Assembly (NCBI GenBank): GCA_003233175.1
Contig: QIKY01000090.1
Span: 1 to 59,598 of the forward strand
Length of the DNA stretch: 59,598 nucleotides
Source of the DNA: Planctomycetaceae bacterium
GTDB taxonomy: Bacteria; Planctomycetota; Planctomycetia; Pirellulales; Pirellulaceae
Direction of reading: 5' to 3'
The position numbers and the translations under genes were made by a program. The notes under the pieces were generated by a model that had not been told where the DNA came from, searched no databases, and saw only the letters and a program-made list of their open reading frames with translations. Every line of letters begins with the position of its first letter. The stretch's first letter is position 1. Below are positions 36,206 through 45,042 of the stretch, piece after piece.

Positions 36206-37744
36206 ATGAAACAGCAACCCTTGGCTTTTGCGTTTGCCGCCGCCGGCCTGTTCCTCGGTTTGGCGCCCTGTTTCGCCGAAGAGGCGGCGGCCGAAACGGC
36301 CAAGCCGAATGTGCTGTTTCTGATCTGCGACGACCTCAACTGCGATTTAGGTTGCTACGGCCATCCGCTGGTGCGTTCGCCAAACATCGACCGACTGGCC
36401 GCTGGCGGCTTGCGTTTCAAGCGCGCGTACTGCCAGTTTCCACTCTGTGGACCCAGCCGGGCGTCGTTCATGGCGGGTTTGTATCCCGACCAAACCCTGA
36501 TTCACAGAAACGCCATTCGCATTCGCGAACGTTTGCCGGAGGTGGAAACGCTTTCGCAGATGTTTCGCCACAACGGCTACAAAGCGACGCGTGTGGGAAA
36601 AATCTATCATTACAACGTGCCCCGCGATATCGGAACCGACGGGCACGACGACCCGGCGTCGTGGGATGTTCGCATCAACCCTCGCGGCCGAGATAAAGAC
36701 GACGAACCGCTCATTTTCTCGCTGCGGCCCGGTAGCTTTGGCGGCACGTTGAGTTGGCTGGCCGCCGACGGCGAAGATGCCGAACAGACCGATGGCATCG
36801 CCGCTCGCGAAGCCATTAAGGTGTTGGAGAGTCATGCCGCCAGCCAGGAGCCGTTCTTTTTGGCGGTTGGCCTTTATCGTCCACACACGCCGTATGTCGC
36901 ACCCAAGAAATACTTTGAACAATACCCGCTGGCGGAAATTCATGTGCCGACAACACCCGCGAATTATCATGCCACGCTGCCGGCTTCTGCTGTTCGAACG
37001 CTGACGAGAAAAAAGGACCAAATCAATCTGAAAGAGGAGTTGGCCAAACAGGCAATGCAAGCCTACTACGCTTCGATCACTTTCGCCGACGCCCAGCTTG
37101 GCCACATTCTCAATGCCTTGGAGCGACTCAAGCTGGCCGACAACACCATCGTTTTGTTTACCTCCGACCATGGTTACCACATGGGCGAGCACGGTTATTG
37201 GCAAAAGACCACTCTGTTTGAAAACGCCACGCACGTACCGCTGATCATTCGCACGCCGGGCATGAAAACCGCCGGCCAAGCGACCGGCGCACCCGTCGAA
37301 ATGATCGACTTCTATCCCACGCTGGCTGAACTCTGTGGACTGACGCCGCCGGCCAATCTTTCGGGTGTGAGCTTGAACCCGGTTCTGAAAAACGCCTCCA
37401 GCATGCCGAGGCGTTCGGCGCTCTCGCAGTACAGCGACGGTTACAGCATCCGTACGCCGCGTTATCGGTATACGGAGGGAATGAATTGTATGATCACGCC
37501 GCCGACCCGGCTGAAATGGTCAACCTGTCGGGTCGGGCGGAGTATGAGCAAACGGTGCGGGAGCTATCGCAACATTTGCAGCAACGCATCGCTTCGGCCC
37601 AACAGCCGCCGCCGGGGCTCAAACGCATCGCCGCTTCCAAACGCCGCGTTCGCCGGAAGAAGAAGAAATAGGTGCGGCAGCGCACTTTGCCGTCCACTGT
37701 TGGAGTGTACGCTTCAGCGTGTTTTCGTCTCGGACGCACGCTGA
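36206..37744 (+). CDS. Exported sulfatase with a frameshift near the 3' end
   Basis: Arylsulfatase/iduronate-sulfatase-type enzyme with a signal peptide (AFAAAGLFLGLAPCFA). Motifs: NVLFLICDDLNCDLGCYGHP, the C-x-P-S-R formylglycine site CGPSRASFMAG (Cys81), GKIYHYNVP, PFFLAVGLYRPHTPYVAPKKY, TSDHGYHMGEHGYWQKTTLFE. The continuous frame read here (512 residues) leaves homology after RYRYTEG at about 37475. The expected end (NELYDHAADPAEMVNLSG...) continues in another frame and stops at 37671. The extra in-frame tail runs into an A-family repeat and is not credible. This is either a real frameshift or a sequencing/assembly error. A formylglycine-generating enzyme would be needed for activity. Confidence 0.88.
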   Translation: MKQQPLAFAFAAAGLFLGLAPCFAEEAAAETAKPNVLFLICDDLNCDLGCYGHPLVRSPNIDRLAAGGLRFKRAYCQFPLCGPSRASFMAGLYPDQTLIHRNAIRIRERLPEVETLSQMFRHNGYKATRVGKIYHYNVPRDIGTDGHDDPASWDVRINPRGRDKDDEPLIFSLRPGSFGGTLSWLAADGEDAEQTDGIAAREAIKVLESHAASQEPFFLAVGLYRPHTPYVAPKKYFEQYPLAEIHVPTTPANYHATLPASAVRTLTRKKDQINLKEELAKQAMQAYYASITFADAQLGHILNALERLKLADNTIVLFTSDHGYHMGEHGYWQKTTLFENATHVPLIIRTPGMKTAGQATGAPVEMIDFYPTLAELCGLTPPANLSGVSLNPVLKNASSMPRRSALSQYSDGYSIRTPRYRYTEGMNCMITPPTRLKWSTCRVGRSMSKRCGSYRNICSNASLRPNSRRRGSNASPLPNAAFAGRRRNRCGSALCRPLLECTLQRVFVSDAR

Positions 37745-37812
37745 AGCGTGAACTCCAACGGCGCTTGGCGGCGGCAGACGCCGCAGTCTAAAAAGTGCGT
37801 TCCCGCACCCAG
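37676..37812. repeat. A-family palindrome copy 5 inside a larger shell
   Basis: The palindrome itself is 37697-37764 ('gtacgcttcagcgtg' / 'cacgctgaagcgtg'). Outside it, 'gcgcactttgccg' on the left and 'cagacgccgcagtctaaaaa' with 'gtgcgttcccg' on the right recur around copy 8 at 51.25-51.39 kb, so copies 5 and 8 share an outer unit. Confidence 0.85.
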
Positions 37813-37830
37813 AAGAAATAGCTTCATCTC

Positions 37831-39633
37831 ATGCCCGAATGTGTACTCGCGGTCGACGATTTGCGCGCCTATTTCCACACCGAGGAAGGCGTGGTGAAGG
37901 CGGTTGACGGCGTGTCGTTTGAAATCGGCGTCGGGCAAACGCTGGGGCTGGTGGGGGAATCGGGCTCGGGGAAATCGGTTACGTCGCTTTCTATCTTGCG
38001 ACTGCTGGGCGGTTCGGCGCGCACCGCGAGCGGGCTCATCGCCTTTCTCGGTCGCGATTTGGTCGGCCTGCCGGAAAAGGAAATGCAAAAGGTTCGCGGC
38101 AAGGAAGTCAGTATGATCTTCCAAGAGCCGATGACGTCGCTCAATCCGGTGGTCTCGGTCGGCAGCCAGATCGTGGAAGCGATTCGTATCCACCAGAAAG
38201 TCAGCCGGACCGACGCCCGCAAGCGAGCAGCGGCGCTGTTTGAGGAAGTCGGCATGGCCAACGCCAACACCCGGCTTCACGCCTACCCGCACCAGCTTTC
38301 CGGCGGGCAAAAACAACGCGTGATGATCGCGATGGCGCTGGCCTGCGATCCTCAATTGCTGATCGCCGACGAACCGACCACGGCGTTGGATGTCACGATT
38401 CAAGCTCAGATTCTCGATATTCTTCGCGCCGCGCGTGATCGGCGCGGCATGTCGGTTTTGTTCATCACGCACGACTTGGGCGTGATTGCCGAAATTGCCG
38501 ACAAGGTGGCCGTCATGCGGAATGGGAAAATCGTGGAGTACGGTTCGGTGCTCGATATTTTCCAATCGCCGCAACATCCTTATACGCGAGGGCTGTTGGC
38601 TTGCCGTCCTCGCCTGGAAACGAGTTTCCGCCGCCTGCCCACGCTCGACGACATCTTGGCGCGCGAGTCGAAAGACCGCCCTCCAAACGAGAACGCGCCG
38701 GCGAATGCAGTCAGGCTGCTGCATCCTCAGGCAAAACTCGTTGCCTGCGGCCATGCCTGGGAAGACACGGCGCGTGAGCAGGCTCACGTTCTGACCGACG
38801 ACGCGCAACCACTGCTGGAGGTGTGCCACCTGGAAGTTGTATTTCCGGTGCAACGCGGCCTGTTGGGGAAAAAAAGCGGAGAAGTGCGCGCGGTGGACGG
38901 CGTCAGTTTCGAGATTTATCGCGGCCAAACGTTGGGATTGGTGGGCGAATCGGGCTGTGGAAAAACGACGCTCGGCCGTGCGCTCTTGCGTTTGATGGAG
39001 CCCACCGCTGGGAGCATCGCGTTCGACGGAAAAGACATTTCCGCGCTCTCCGACGCACAAATGGCGCCTCTCCGCCGACGCATGCAGATCATCTTCCAAG
39101 ACCCGTATGGCTCGATGAATCCGCGATTCACCATCGAGAGCGTGCTCGCCGAACCGATGCGAATCCAAAAAATCGGCGTCTCGAAACGCGACCGCCGCGA
39201 CCGCTCCGCCGCCTTGCTGGAGGAGGTAGGCCTGGAGAGCGCCCACCTCCGCCGCTACCCACATGAATTTTCCGGCGGGCAGCGGCAACGCATTTGCATC
39301 GCGCGGGCGCTAGCCGTCGAACCTGAATTCCTGGTGTGCGATGAGTCAGTTTCGGCGCTCGATGTTTCCGTGCAGGCACAAGTGCTCAACCTATTGAAAG
39401 ACCTCCGCGAAAAACACAGGCTGACCTACCTCTTCATCAGCCACGATTTAAGCGTCGTGCATTTCATGGCCGACATGCTGGCCGTCATGAACGCCGGCCG
39501 CATTGTGGAGTTTGGGCCGGCGCCGCTGGTTTATCATCAGCCGCGCGAAGCGTACACGCGGCAATTGATCGCCGCCACGCCCCAAGACGACCTCGCCTCC
39601 ATCCGCCGCCGCCAAGCCGAACGGCGAAGGTAG
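37831..39633 (+). CDS. Fused dual ATP-binding protein of a dipeptide/oligopeptide-type ABC transporter
   Basis: A 600-residue fusion of two ABC ATPases like DppD-DppF or GsiA, energising uptake of peptides or similar solutes. First domain: GESGSGKS at 42-49, FQEPMTSLNPVVSVGSQIVEAI, LSGGQKQRVMIAMALACDPQLLIADEPTTALDV. Second domain: GESGCGKT at 372-379, FQDPYGSMNPRFTIESVLAEP, FSGGQRQRICIARALAVEPEFLVCDESVSALDV. Oligopeptide-type C-terminal extensions follow each (HPYTRGLL..., PREAYTRQLIAA). No permease or binding-protein gene is adjacent. The convergent neighbour is an enolase-superfamily enzyme, which could process a substrate of the same pathway (weak inference). Confidence 0.92.
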   Translation: MPECVLAVDDLRAYFHTEEGVVKAVDGVSFEIGVGQTLGLVGESGSGKSVTSLSILRLLGGSARTASGLIAFLGRDLVGLPEKEMQKVRGKEVSMIFQEPMTSLNPVVSVGSQIVEAIRIHQKVSRTDARKRAAALFEEVGMANANTRLHAYPHQLSGGQKQRVMIAMALACDPQLLIADEPTTALDVTIQAQILDILRAARDRRGMSVLFITHDLGVIAEIADKVAVMRNGKIVEYGSVLDIFQSPQHPYTRGLLACRPRLETSFRRLPTLDDILARESKDRPPNENAPANAVRLLHPQAKLVACGHAWEDTAREQAHVLTDDAQPLLEVCHLEVVFPVQRGLLGKKSGEVRAVDGVSFEIYRGQTLGLVGESGCGKTTLGRALLRLMEPTAGSIAFDGKDISALSDAQMAPLRRRMQIIFQDPYGSMNPRFTIESVLAEPMRIQKIGVSKRDRRDRSAALLEEVGLESAHLRRYPHEFSGGQRQRICIARALAVEPEFLVCDESVSALDVSVQAQVLNLLKDLREKHRLTYLFISHDLSVVHFMADMLAVMNAGRIVEFGPAPLVYHQPREAYTRQLIAATPQDDLASIRRRQAERRR

Positions 39634-39649
39634 CTCATCCCCGGGGACC

Positions 39650-39728
39650 GCGCCGTTGGAGTTCATGCTTTAGCATGTTTCGTTTTTAGCGCCGGTAAAA
39701 AAACATGCTAAAGCATGAACTCCAACGG
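39650..39728. repeat. A-family palindrome, copy 6
   Basis: 'gcgccgttggagttcatgct' and 'aaacatgctaaagcatgaac' ... 'tccaacggta'. It lies between convergent genes, reaching within 7 nt of the enolase-superfamily stop codon. Confidence 0.92.
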
Positions 39729-39735
39729 TACAGCG

Positions 39736-41085
39736 TCAAAAACCCAGGCCGGGGCCGGTGAGAACGGCCGTGCCGACTTCGCCGTTTTGAATATCGAACA
39801 TGCTGGGAAAACGTTCGACCCAGTCCTGGTTGCCGGCGGGGCAGTATTGGCGGCCGTTGCCTTCGATGGCGGCAATCGTGGGCAGGCGCGCCGCAATGCT
39901 GGCGGAGTGCAGGAAGGAATAGCCGACGCAGGTCAAATCTTGCACGCAAAGAAACAGGCCGTACTTTTGCGCGGCGGCGCCCATCAGCAGAGCTTCGCTG
40001 TGTCCCTTGCAGGCTTTCAACGCCACGCCGGTATAACCCTGCTCTCGCGCCAGCAACAAACTTTCCAAGTCGAGCAACGATTCATCAATCACGACCGGCT
40101 TGATCTTGGCGGCGGCGTGCATCCGATTCTCAGGATTCGCTTTCAAATCGCGATGCGTGGGCTGTTCGATATACTGCACGCGCTGCAAAGCGCCCGGCGA
40201 GACCTCCTTCACACGGGCCAGAAAATCGAGCACGTACTGCACATTCGCACATTTTTCGTTGAAGTCGAGCGAGTACCACCAGTCGTTGCAGCCGCGCTGC
40301 TGTTGGGCTTCGACAGCCACCCGCTCAATCGAGGCGACGCGGTCCACATCCCAGGCAAGGTCATCGCCGTTGAGTTTGATTTTCAGATGCGTGAGGCCAT
40401 CGGCGAGAATCCATTCGCCCAGCGTTTCGGGCAGGCCATCGTTTATGCGAGTGGCGATATCGGAACTGGTTAGAGGATCGAGCGCGCCGACCAAATGGTA
40501 AAGCGGCATTGTGGGCTTAGGTGTCCGCAGCGTGTAGCGGTCGAGATATTCGCCGGCGAATTCGTCGGTTAAATAATGGGCAAGATCGGTATTGGCGAAC
40601 TCCTCGCCCAGCACGTCGTACGAATTCCGGCCCAACGCCCGCCCATACGCATCATGAATGGCCGCTTCCAGAGGACTGGCCGCAACGAGCTGCGCCAAAC
40701 GAGGCATCGCTTCGGCAAGTTGCATCGATGTCCGCACCGCCGCCTCTGTTGCCGCTTGCTCGGTTGCCAGCTCATGCGTGATTTCCAAAGGATGGCCGGC
40801 GCCTTGGTAGTCACTGGCTTGTTGGGTGAGACGTTCGCCTAGAGAAATCATCGCCTGTTGCGTGTCTTCGCCAGAAACGGCGTCAGTCGGCCAAGCCCAA
40901 ACATTGCCCACCGGCATCGAGCCCGATCCTTCAGCTACGCGCCCGTCACGTGCTTCGACCCGCACCCGAACATCGAATAGCACCACATCATTCACAATCC
41001 GGCCGCCGAATTTAATTGGCGTGCGGTAATCGATTTGTTGCGTGGAGCAAGTGGCCTCTAGAATACGAATATCGGTCGATTTCAC
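39736..41085 (-). CDS. Mandelate racemase/muconate lactonizing enzyme family protein (enolase superfamily)
   Basis: Start at GTG 41085, chosen for GGAG about 8 nt upstream; 449 residues. Enolase superfamily proteins use a Mg ion to stabilise an enolate during racemisation, epimerisation, elimination or cycloisomerisation. The catalytic set of the MLE subgroup is visible: LKIKLNG (Lys-x-Lys acid/base), SLDFNEK (Asp metal ligand), VQYIEQP (Glu), VVIDESL (Asp) and VALKACKGHSE (second Lys). N-terminal capping domain reads CSTQQIDYRTPIKFGG. Substrate cannot be told from sequence; a dipeptide epimerase is one possibility in view of the neighbouring peptide-type ABC ATPase. Confidence 0.86.
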   Translation of the reverse strand: MKSTDIRILEATCSTQQIDYRTPIKFGGRIVNDVVLFDVRVRVEARDGRVAEGSGSMPVGNVWAWPTDAVSGEDTQQAMISLGERLTQQASDYQGAGHPLEITHELATEQAATEAAVRTSMQLAEAMPRLAQLVAASPLEAAIHDAYGRALGRNSYDVLGEEFANTDLAHYLTDEFAGEYLDRYTLRTPKPTMPLYHLVGALDPLTSSDIATRINDGLPETLGEWILADGLTHLKIKLNGDDLAWDVDRVASIERVAVEAQQQRGCNDWWYSLDFNEKCANVQYVLDFLARVKEVSPGALQRVQYIEQPTHRDLKANPENRMHAAAKIKPVVIDESLLDLESLLLAREQGYTGVALKACKGHSEALLMGAAAQKYGLFLCVQDLTCVGYSFLHSASIAARLPTIAAIEGNGRQYCPAGNQDWVERFPSMFDIQNGEVGTAVLTGPGLGF

Positions 41086-41523
41086 GTTCGGTGCTCCGGG
41101 CGAGTGGCGAATAAAAACACCTCGCCATCGTACCCGATCAGCACATAACCCAACAGCGCCCGTGGGTTTCACGCGGTGGCGCGTTTCACACACCGTTGGA
41201 GTTCATGCTTTAGCATGTTTTCTTCTTATGCCGTCTTCAAAACAGGCTAAAGCGTGAACGCCGATCACTCGGGGTTCCGCGTTTCGCTTCTTTTCTCGAC
41301 GACGAGACATGCGGCCACCTCCAATGTCTATGCAACACCCAACTGGTCGGGATCTCGGAAGAATTGTCCAACATCCTCGGCGCCTAAAATTCCCGCGGCG
41401 TCGGCGCCATGCTTTGTTAAACGCTTTGCATTACCCGGATGTATTGATCCGCCATTAGCACCGCAATTAACTTCTCTCGCCAAACACGCTAAAGCGTACA
41501 CCCCAACGGTTCCAACGGCGCCA
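41086..41523. repeat. Gap with one degenerate and one half A-family element
   Basis: Copy 7 at 41192-41262 has an intact left arm ('ttggagttcatgctttagca') but a decayed right arm ('aacaggctaaagcgtgaacg'). A half element with 'cacgctaaagcgtacacccc' lies at 41481-41520. Between them, a minus-strand frame ending near 41328 (GADAAGILGAEDVG) could be a gene remnant, but I recognise no family. Confidence 0.6.
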
Positions 41524-43497
41524 TCATTTTCGGCGTTTGGCTTTTTGGCGGGCGTGAATGGTGGCGGGGTTATCGGCCTTGCCGATGATTTCAAACAGGA
41601 ACCGACTGGGGATCGATTCGCGCGGCTTGCCCCATTTCATGCGAGTGAGGGCCATCGAGAGCGTGAGCCGTTCTTGCGCCCGGGTGATGCCCACATAGGC
41701 CAATCGGCGTTCTTCATCGATGGCGGCGCCTTCTTCCTCCACGCTGCGGCGATGCGGCAGCAGTCCCTCCTCCATGCCGACCATATACACCTGCGGGAAT
41801 TCGAGCCCCTTGGCGCTGTGCATGGTGAGCAACACTACGGCGTCGCCGCGCATCTGGCTGTCTTTGTTATCGCCGAAATCGCGCTCGCCGGTGGCGGCGT
41901 TATCGAGAAAGTCGAGCAGCGTGGGCTGGTCGTCTTCCCGCTCATAGAGGGCCAGCGAATTGATCACTTCCTCCACCGCGCTCCAGCGAGATTGTTGTTC
42001 CGTAGGTTCGGGATACAAACGCCGGATTTCACCTTCATAGCCGATGCCGGCCACCAACTCCCGCGCGACCTCGGCCAACGCGCCTTTTTTCAGACGGGCT
42101 TCATAACGACGAATGAGTTGCACGAATCGCTCCACGGCGCCCTGTGCCGCGCCGGAAAGTTTGGGCCAGGACGATGGATTAGACAGCACATTCCAGATCG
42201 GCTCTCCGCGCTGGACGGCGGCGTCTTGTAGGCGTTTGACCGAAGTTTGGCCGATCCCGCGAGGCGGGTTGTTGATGATCCTTAATAACGCGACTTCATC
42301 TTGCGGCGAAGCCAGCACCTTCAAATAGGAGAGTACGTCTCGCACTTCCTTGCGATCATAAAACGACTTCCCGCCAATCAGCACATAGGGAACCTTGGCC
42401 GCGCGGAGTTCCGCTTCAAAGACACGCGGCTGCTCATTGGTGCGAAACAGAATGGCGAAGTCACGATATTCAAAGTGGCCGGTTCGCATTTGACTTTGAA
42501 TGTTTTGCACCACCGACTTCGCCTCAACCGTTTCGTTGGGGTATTGCAAGATCTGCGGCTTCTCACCGCCGTGGCGGGCGGCGCGGAGCGTTTTTTCGTG
42601 GCGATGTTTGTTGTACGAGATCAGCGTATTGGCCTGTTCGAGAATGGCGGCCGTGGATCGATAATTTTCCTCCAGCCGCACGACCTTGGCTTCGGGCCAG
42701 TCTTTGTGGAATCGCAAAATATGTTTCACTTCGGCGCCCCGCCAGCCGTAAATCGATTGGTCGTCGTCGCCCACGACACAAAGATTCCGATGCCCGCCCG
42801 CCAACGCACGCACCACTTGGTACTGGCTGCCGTTGGTGTCTTGGTATTCGTCGACCAGCAAGTGATCGAACAGCCCGGCTTCGGTTTGACGCACTTCGGG
42901 GTGTTTGGAGAGCAGTTCGACGGAAAGCAGGAGGAGGTCGTCGAAATCGACGGCGCCGCGTGTTTTCAAGGTGCGTTGGTAGCGGCGGAAGGCCATCGCG
43001 GCTAAGTGCTCCTTGTCGGTCGCGGCCAGGGAGCCGGCCTCCGCGGGCCCCACCCCGCGAGATTTCCAACCGCCAATCGCGGCGAGTAAATCGCCGGGGC
43101 GGAGCGTGCTGTCGGCGACGCGAATTTCACGCAGCACGCCACGCGCAATCGATTCCTGGTCGCCGCGATCACAAATCGCAAATTTTTGAGGATAACCCAA
43201 ACGTGTGATGTGCCGCCGCAACAGCTTCACGCAGTACGAATGGAAGGTGGAAATTTGCGGCCGCGTTTTGTTTTTTCGCCCTATCAACGACCGCACACGC
43301 TCGCGCATTTCGGCGGCGGCTTTGTTGGTGAACGTCACCGCGAGAATGCGGTCGGCCTTGATGCCGCTGCGAATCAGCTTCACAATACGCAACGTCACGA
43401 CGCGCGTCTTTCCGGTGCCCGCGCCGGCCAAAACCAGCAGCGGGCCCGAAAGCGTGTTCACGGCATCGCGCTGGGCGGGGTTGAGTTTATCGGACAT
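41524..43497 (-). CDS. UvrD/Rep/PcrA-type superfamily 1 DNA helicase
   Basis: 3'-5' ATP-dependent helicase of 657 residues, active in repair and replication-fork restart. SF1A motifs in order: Q motif LNPAQRDAV, Walker A AGAGTGKT (24-31), TFTNKAAAEMRERV, STFHSYCVKLLRR, VDEYQDTN (motif II), VVGDDDQSIYGWRGA (motif III), LEENYRSTAAIL (IV), LTMHSAKGLEFPQVYMVGMEEGLLPH (V) and EERRLAYVGITRAQERL (VI). It lacks the long C-terminal extension of UvrD proper and is closer to Rep in length, so I leave the symbol blank. Single gene, with a B-family repeat upstream. Confidence 0.94.
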   Translation of the reverse strand: MSDKLNPAQRDAVNTLSGPLLVLAGAGTGKTRVVTLRIVKLIRSGIKADRILAVTFTNKAAAEMRERVRSLIGRKNKTRPQISTFHSYCVKLLRRHITRLGYPQKFAICDRGDQESIARGVLREIRVADSTLRPGDLLAAIGGWKSRGVGPAEAGSLAATDKEHLAAMAFRRYQRTLKTRGAVDFDDLLLLSVELLSKHPEVRQTEAGLFDHLLVDEYQDTNGSQYQVVRALAGGHRNLCVVGDDDQSIYGWRGAEVKHILRFHKDWPEAKVVRLEENYRSTAAILEQANTLISYNKHRHEKTLRAARHGGEKPQILQYPNETVEAKSVVQNIQSQMRTGHFEYRDFAILFRTNEQPRVFEAELRAAKVPYVLIGGKSFYDRKEVRDVLSYLKVLASPQDEVALLRIINNPPRGIGQTSVKRLQDAAVQRGEPIWNVLSNPSSWPKLSGAAQGAVERFVQLIRRYEARLKKGALAEVARELVAGIGYEGEIRRLYPEPTEQQSRWSAVEEVINSLALYEREDDQPTLLDFLDNAATGERDFGDNKDSQMRGDAVVLLTMHSAKGLEFPQVYMVGMEEGLLPHRRSVEEEGAAIDEERRLAYVGITRAQERLTLSMALTRMKWGKPRESIPSRFLFEIIGKADNPATIHARQKAKRRK

Positions 43498-44073
43498 GAA
43501 TCATTAACGCGGCGGCGGGCGTCTTTTTGTAGATATATTTCACACGGCGGGCAATGGCTCGTTTAACGGCAAGCCGAAGGCGGCTGCGTTTGGCGCCAAC
43601 ACGTACCGGCAAGACAAAAAAACGCAGCCGCCTTCGGCTTGCCGTTAAACGAAAAATGCGACATTTTCAACCGTGAGCGGCATAAGGCCTAACAGGATAA
43701 ATTTTCACCACCAACTTGGCTATTCGTCGTTCCCGCGCAAGCGGGAATCTAGTGATGTACGCAAGCGATCGGGGTTCCCGCCTGCGTGGGAATGACGGTG
43801 CGGCGGGCGTTTTCTTCAGTTCATGAGGCGCCGGAATCTCCTCCCCTGCTTCTCTGTGTGCTCTGTGGTAAAAATATCCTTTTGTCACCCGCTCGCGGTT
43901 CGTGGATAACTCCGCCTATCGGAAATCACGGGCTTGGTTGTGGCCAACGGCCGCGCTATGTGTTGTTTGTCGTTTGACAGGCGGGGCAACGAGGCACTAT
44001 AGAAACTCCGCCGCCGTCTGACAACGCCTGCTCCCCAACAACGAATCCTTTCACGCTTAAGAAAACGAGCACC
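43498..44073. repeat. Gap with B-family palindrome and a REP-like inverted repeat
   Basis: 43545-43683 is B-family copy 2. 43725-43798 is a common REP-like element: 'cgttcccgcgcaagcgggaa' on the left, 'gttcccgcctgcgtgggaat' with GACGG on the right. 43840-43900 has 'cttctctgtgtgctctgtgg', a degenerate dispersed repeat. No gene seen. Confidence 0.75.
43545..43683. repeat. B-family long palindrome, copy 2
   Basis: Perfect 32-bp arms at 43559-43590 and 43621-43652, same flanks as copy 1 ('gcaatggctcg' before, 'aaaaatgcgacattttcaac' after). One internal base pair differs from copy 1 and both arms carry the change. Confidence 0.92.
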
Positions 44074-45039
44074 ATGCCCTCGCTTTACCCCTTGCGTTTC
44101 ACGCCGATTTTTCGCCGCTACCTTTGGGGAGGCCGGCGGTTGCAGTCGGTGCTGGGGAAGCCGATTGGCGCCGGCGACGACTACGCCGAAAGTTGGGAGA
44201 TTGTCGATCATGGCGCCGACCAGAGCATCGTGGCCTTTGGAAAGCTGGCCGGCGCGTCGCTGGGCGAACTGCGCCGCACGCGCTGTCGAGAATTGCTCGG
44301 CGAGGAAAATGCAGACCGCTTTCCGTTGTTGTTTAAGTTTCTCGATGCCCGCCGCAAACTTTCGGTGCAGGTCCATCCTAACGACGTCCAAGCCGCCAAG
44401 CTCGTCCCTCCCGATTTTGGCAAGACCGAAGCCTGGGTCGTGTTGGCGGCGGAAGCGGGCGCCTGCGTGTATGCTGGGCTGGCGGTGGGAACCACGCAAT
44501 CCGCATTCGCTGCCGCGCTCCAAGCGGGCCGGGGCGAACAATTTCTGCATCGGGTTGAAGTCCAAGTGGGCGACTGTTTTTTCATTCCGGCGGGCGCCTG
44601 CCATGCGATTGGCGCGGGGCTGCTGATGGCCGAAATCCAACAGTCGAGCGATACCACCTACCGGCTCTTCGATTGGAACCGCCTGGGGCCCGACGGCCAG
44701 CCGCGCGAATTGCATATCGAACAGGGCTTGGACGCAATCGATTTTTCCAGAGGACCGATCGCGCCGCAAACACCGGCGCCCACGCCGCGGCCGCATGTGG
44801 CAAGACTCGTGGATTGCCATAAATTCACCCTCGACCGTTGGACATTCACCGGCGCGGCGCCGCTCGGCGGAGACGCCCGCTTCCATTTGCTGGCCGTGCT
44901 TTCCGGAGAAGTGATTGTGGAGAACGACCCAGCGCCGCAACCGCTGCGCACCGGCGACTCCCTGCTGCTGCCGGCGTCGTCGCCGATGACAAAACTCACG
45001 GCCCTGCAACCTACGGTGCTGCTGGATATTTTTCGGTAA
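44074..45039 (+). CDS. manA: Type I mannose-6-phosphate isomerase
   Basis: Zinc enzyme interconverting fructose-6-phosphate and mannose-6-phosphate, supplying GDP-mannose for glycans or allowing mannose use. The 321-residue protein shows PLRFTPIFRRYLWGGRRL, DYAESWEIVDH, PLLFKFLDARRKLSVQVHPND (zinc ligands Gln99 and His101), FGKTEAW (Glu119), FFIPAGACHAIG (His177) and the IQQSSDTTYRLFDWNR motif with YR active-site Arg. It lacks the long C-terminal insertion of the enteric enzyme, as usual for the short class. Ends 3 nt from the convergent sulfotransferase-like gene. Confidence 0.92.
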   Translation: MPSLYPLRFTPIFRRYLWGGRRLQSVLGKPIGAGDDYAESWEIVDHGADQSIVAFGKLAGASLGELRRTRCRELLGEENADRFPLLFKFLDARRKLSVQVHPNDVQAAKLVPPDFGKTEAWVVLAAEAGACVYAGLAVGTTQSAFAAALQAGRGEQFLHRVEVQVGDCFFIPAGACHAIGAGLLMAEIQQSSDTTYRLFDWNRLGPDGQPRELHIEQGLDAIDFSRGPIAPQTPAPTPRPHVARLVDCHKFTLDRWTFTGAAPLGGDARFHLLAVLSGEVIVENDPAPQPLRTGDSLLLPASSPMTKLTALQPTVLLDIFR

Positions 45040-45042
45040 CGA

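Noticed and set aside
41254-42231. 325-codon plus-strand frame opposite the UvrD-like helicase
   Set aside because: Antisense shadow of the helicase; begins in an A-family repeat.
43667-43888. Frame reading PSFPRRREPRS
   Set aside because: Typical translation of a REP-like 'ttcccgcgcaagcgggaa' repeat, not a gene.
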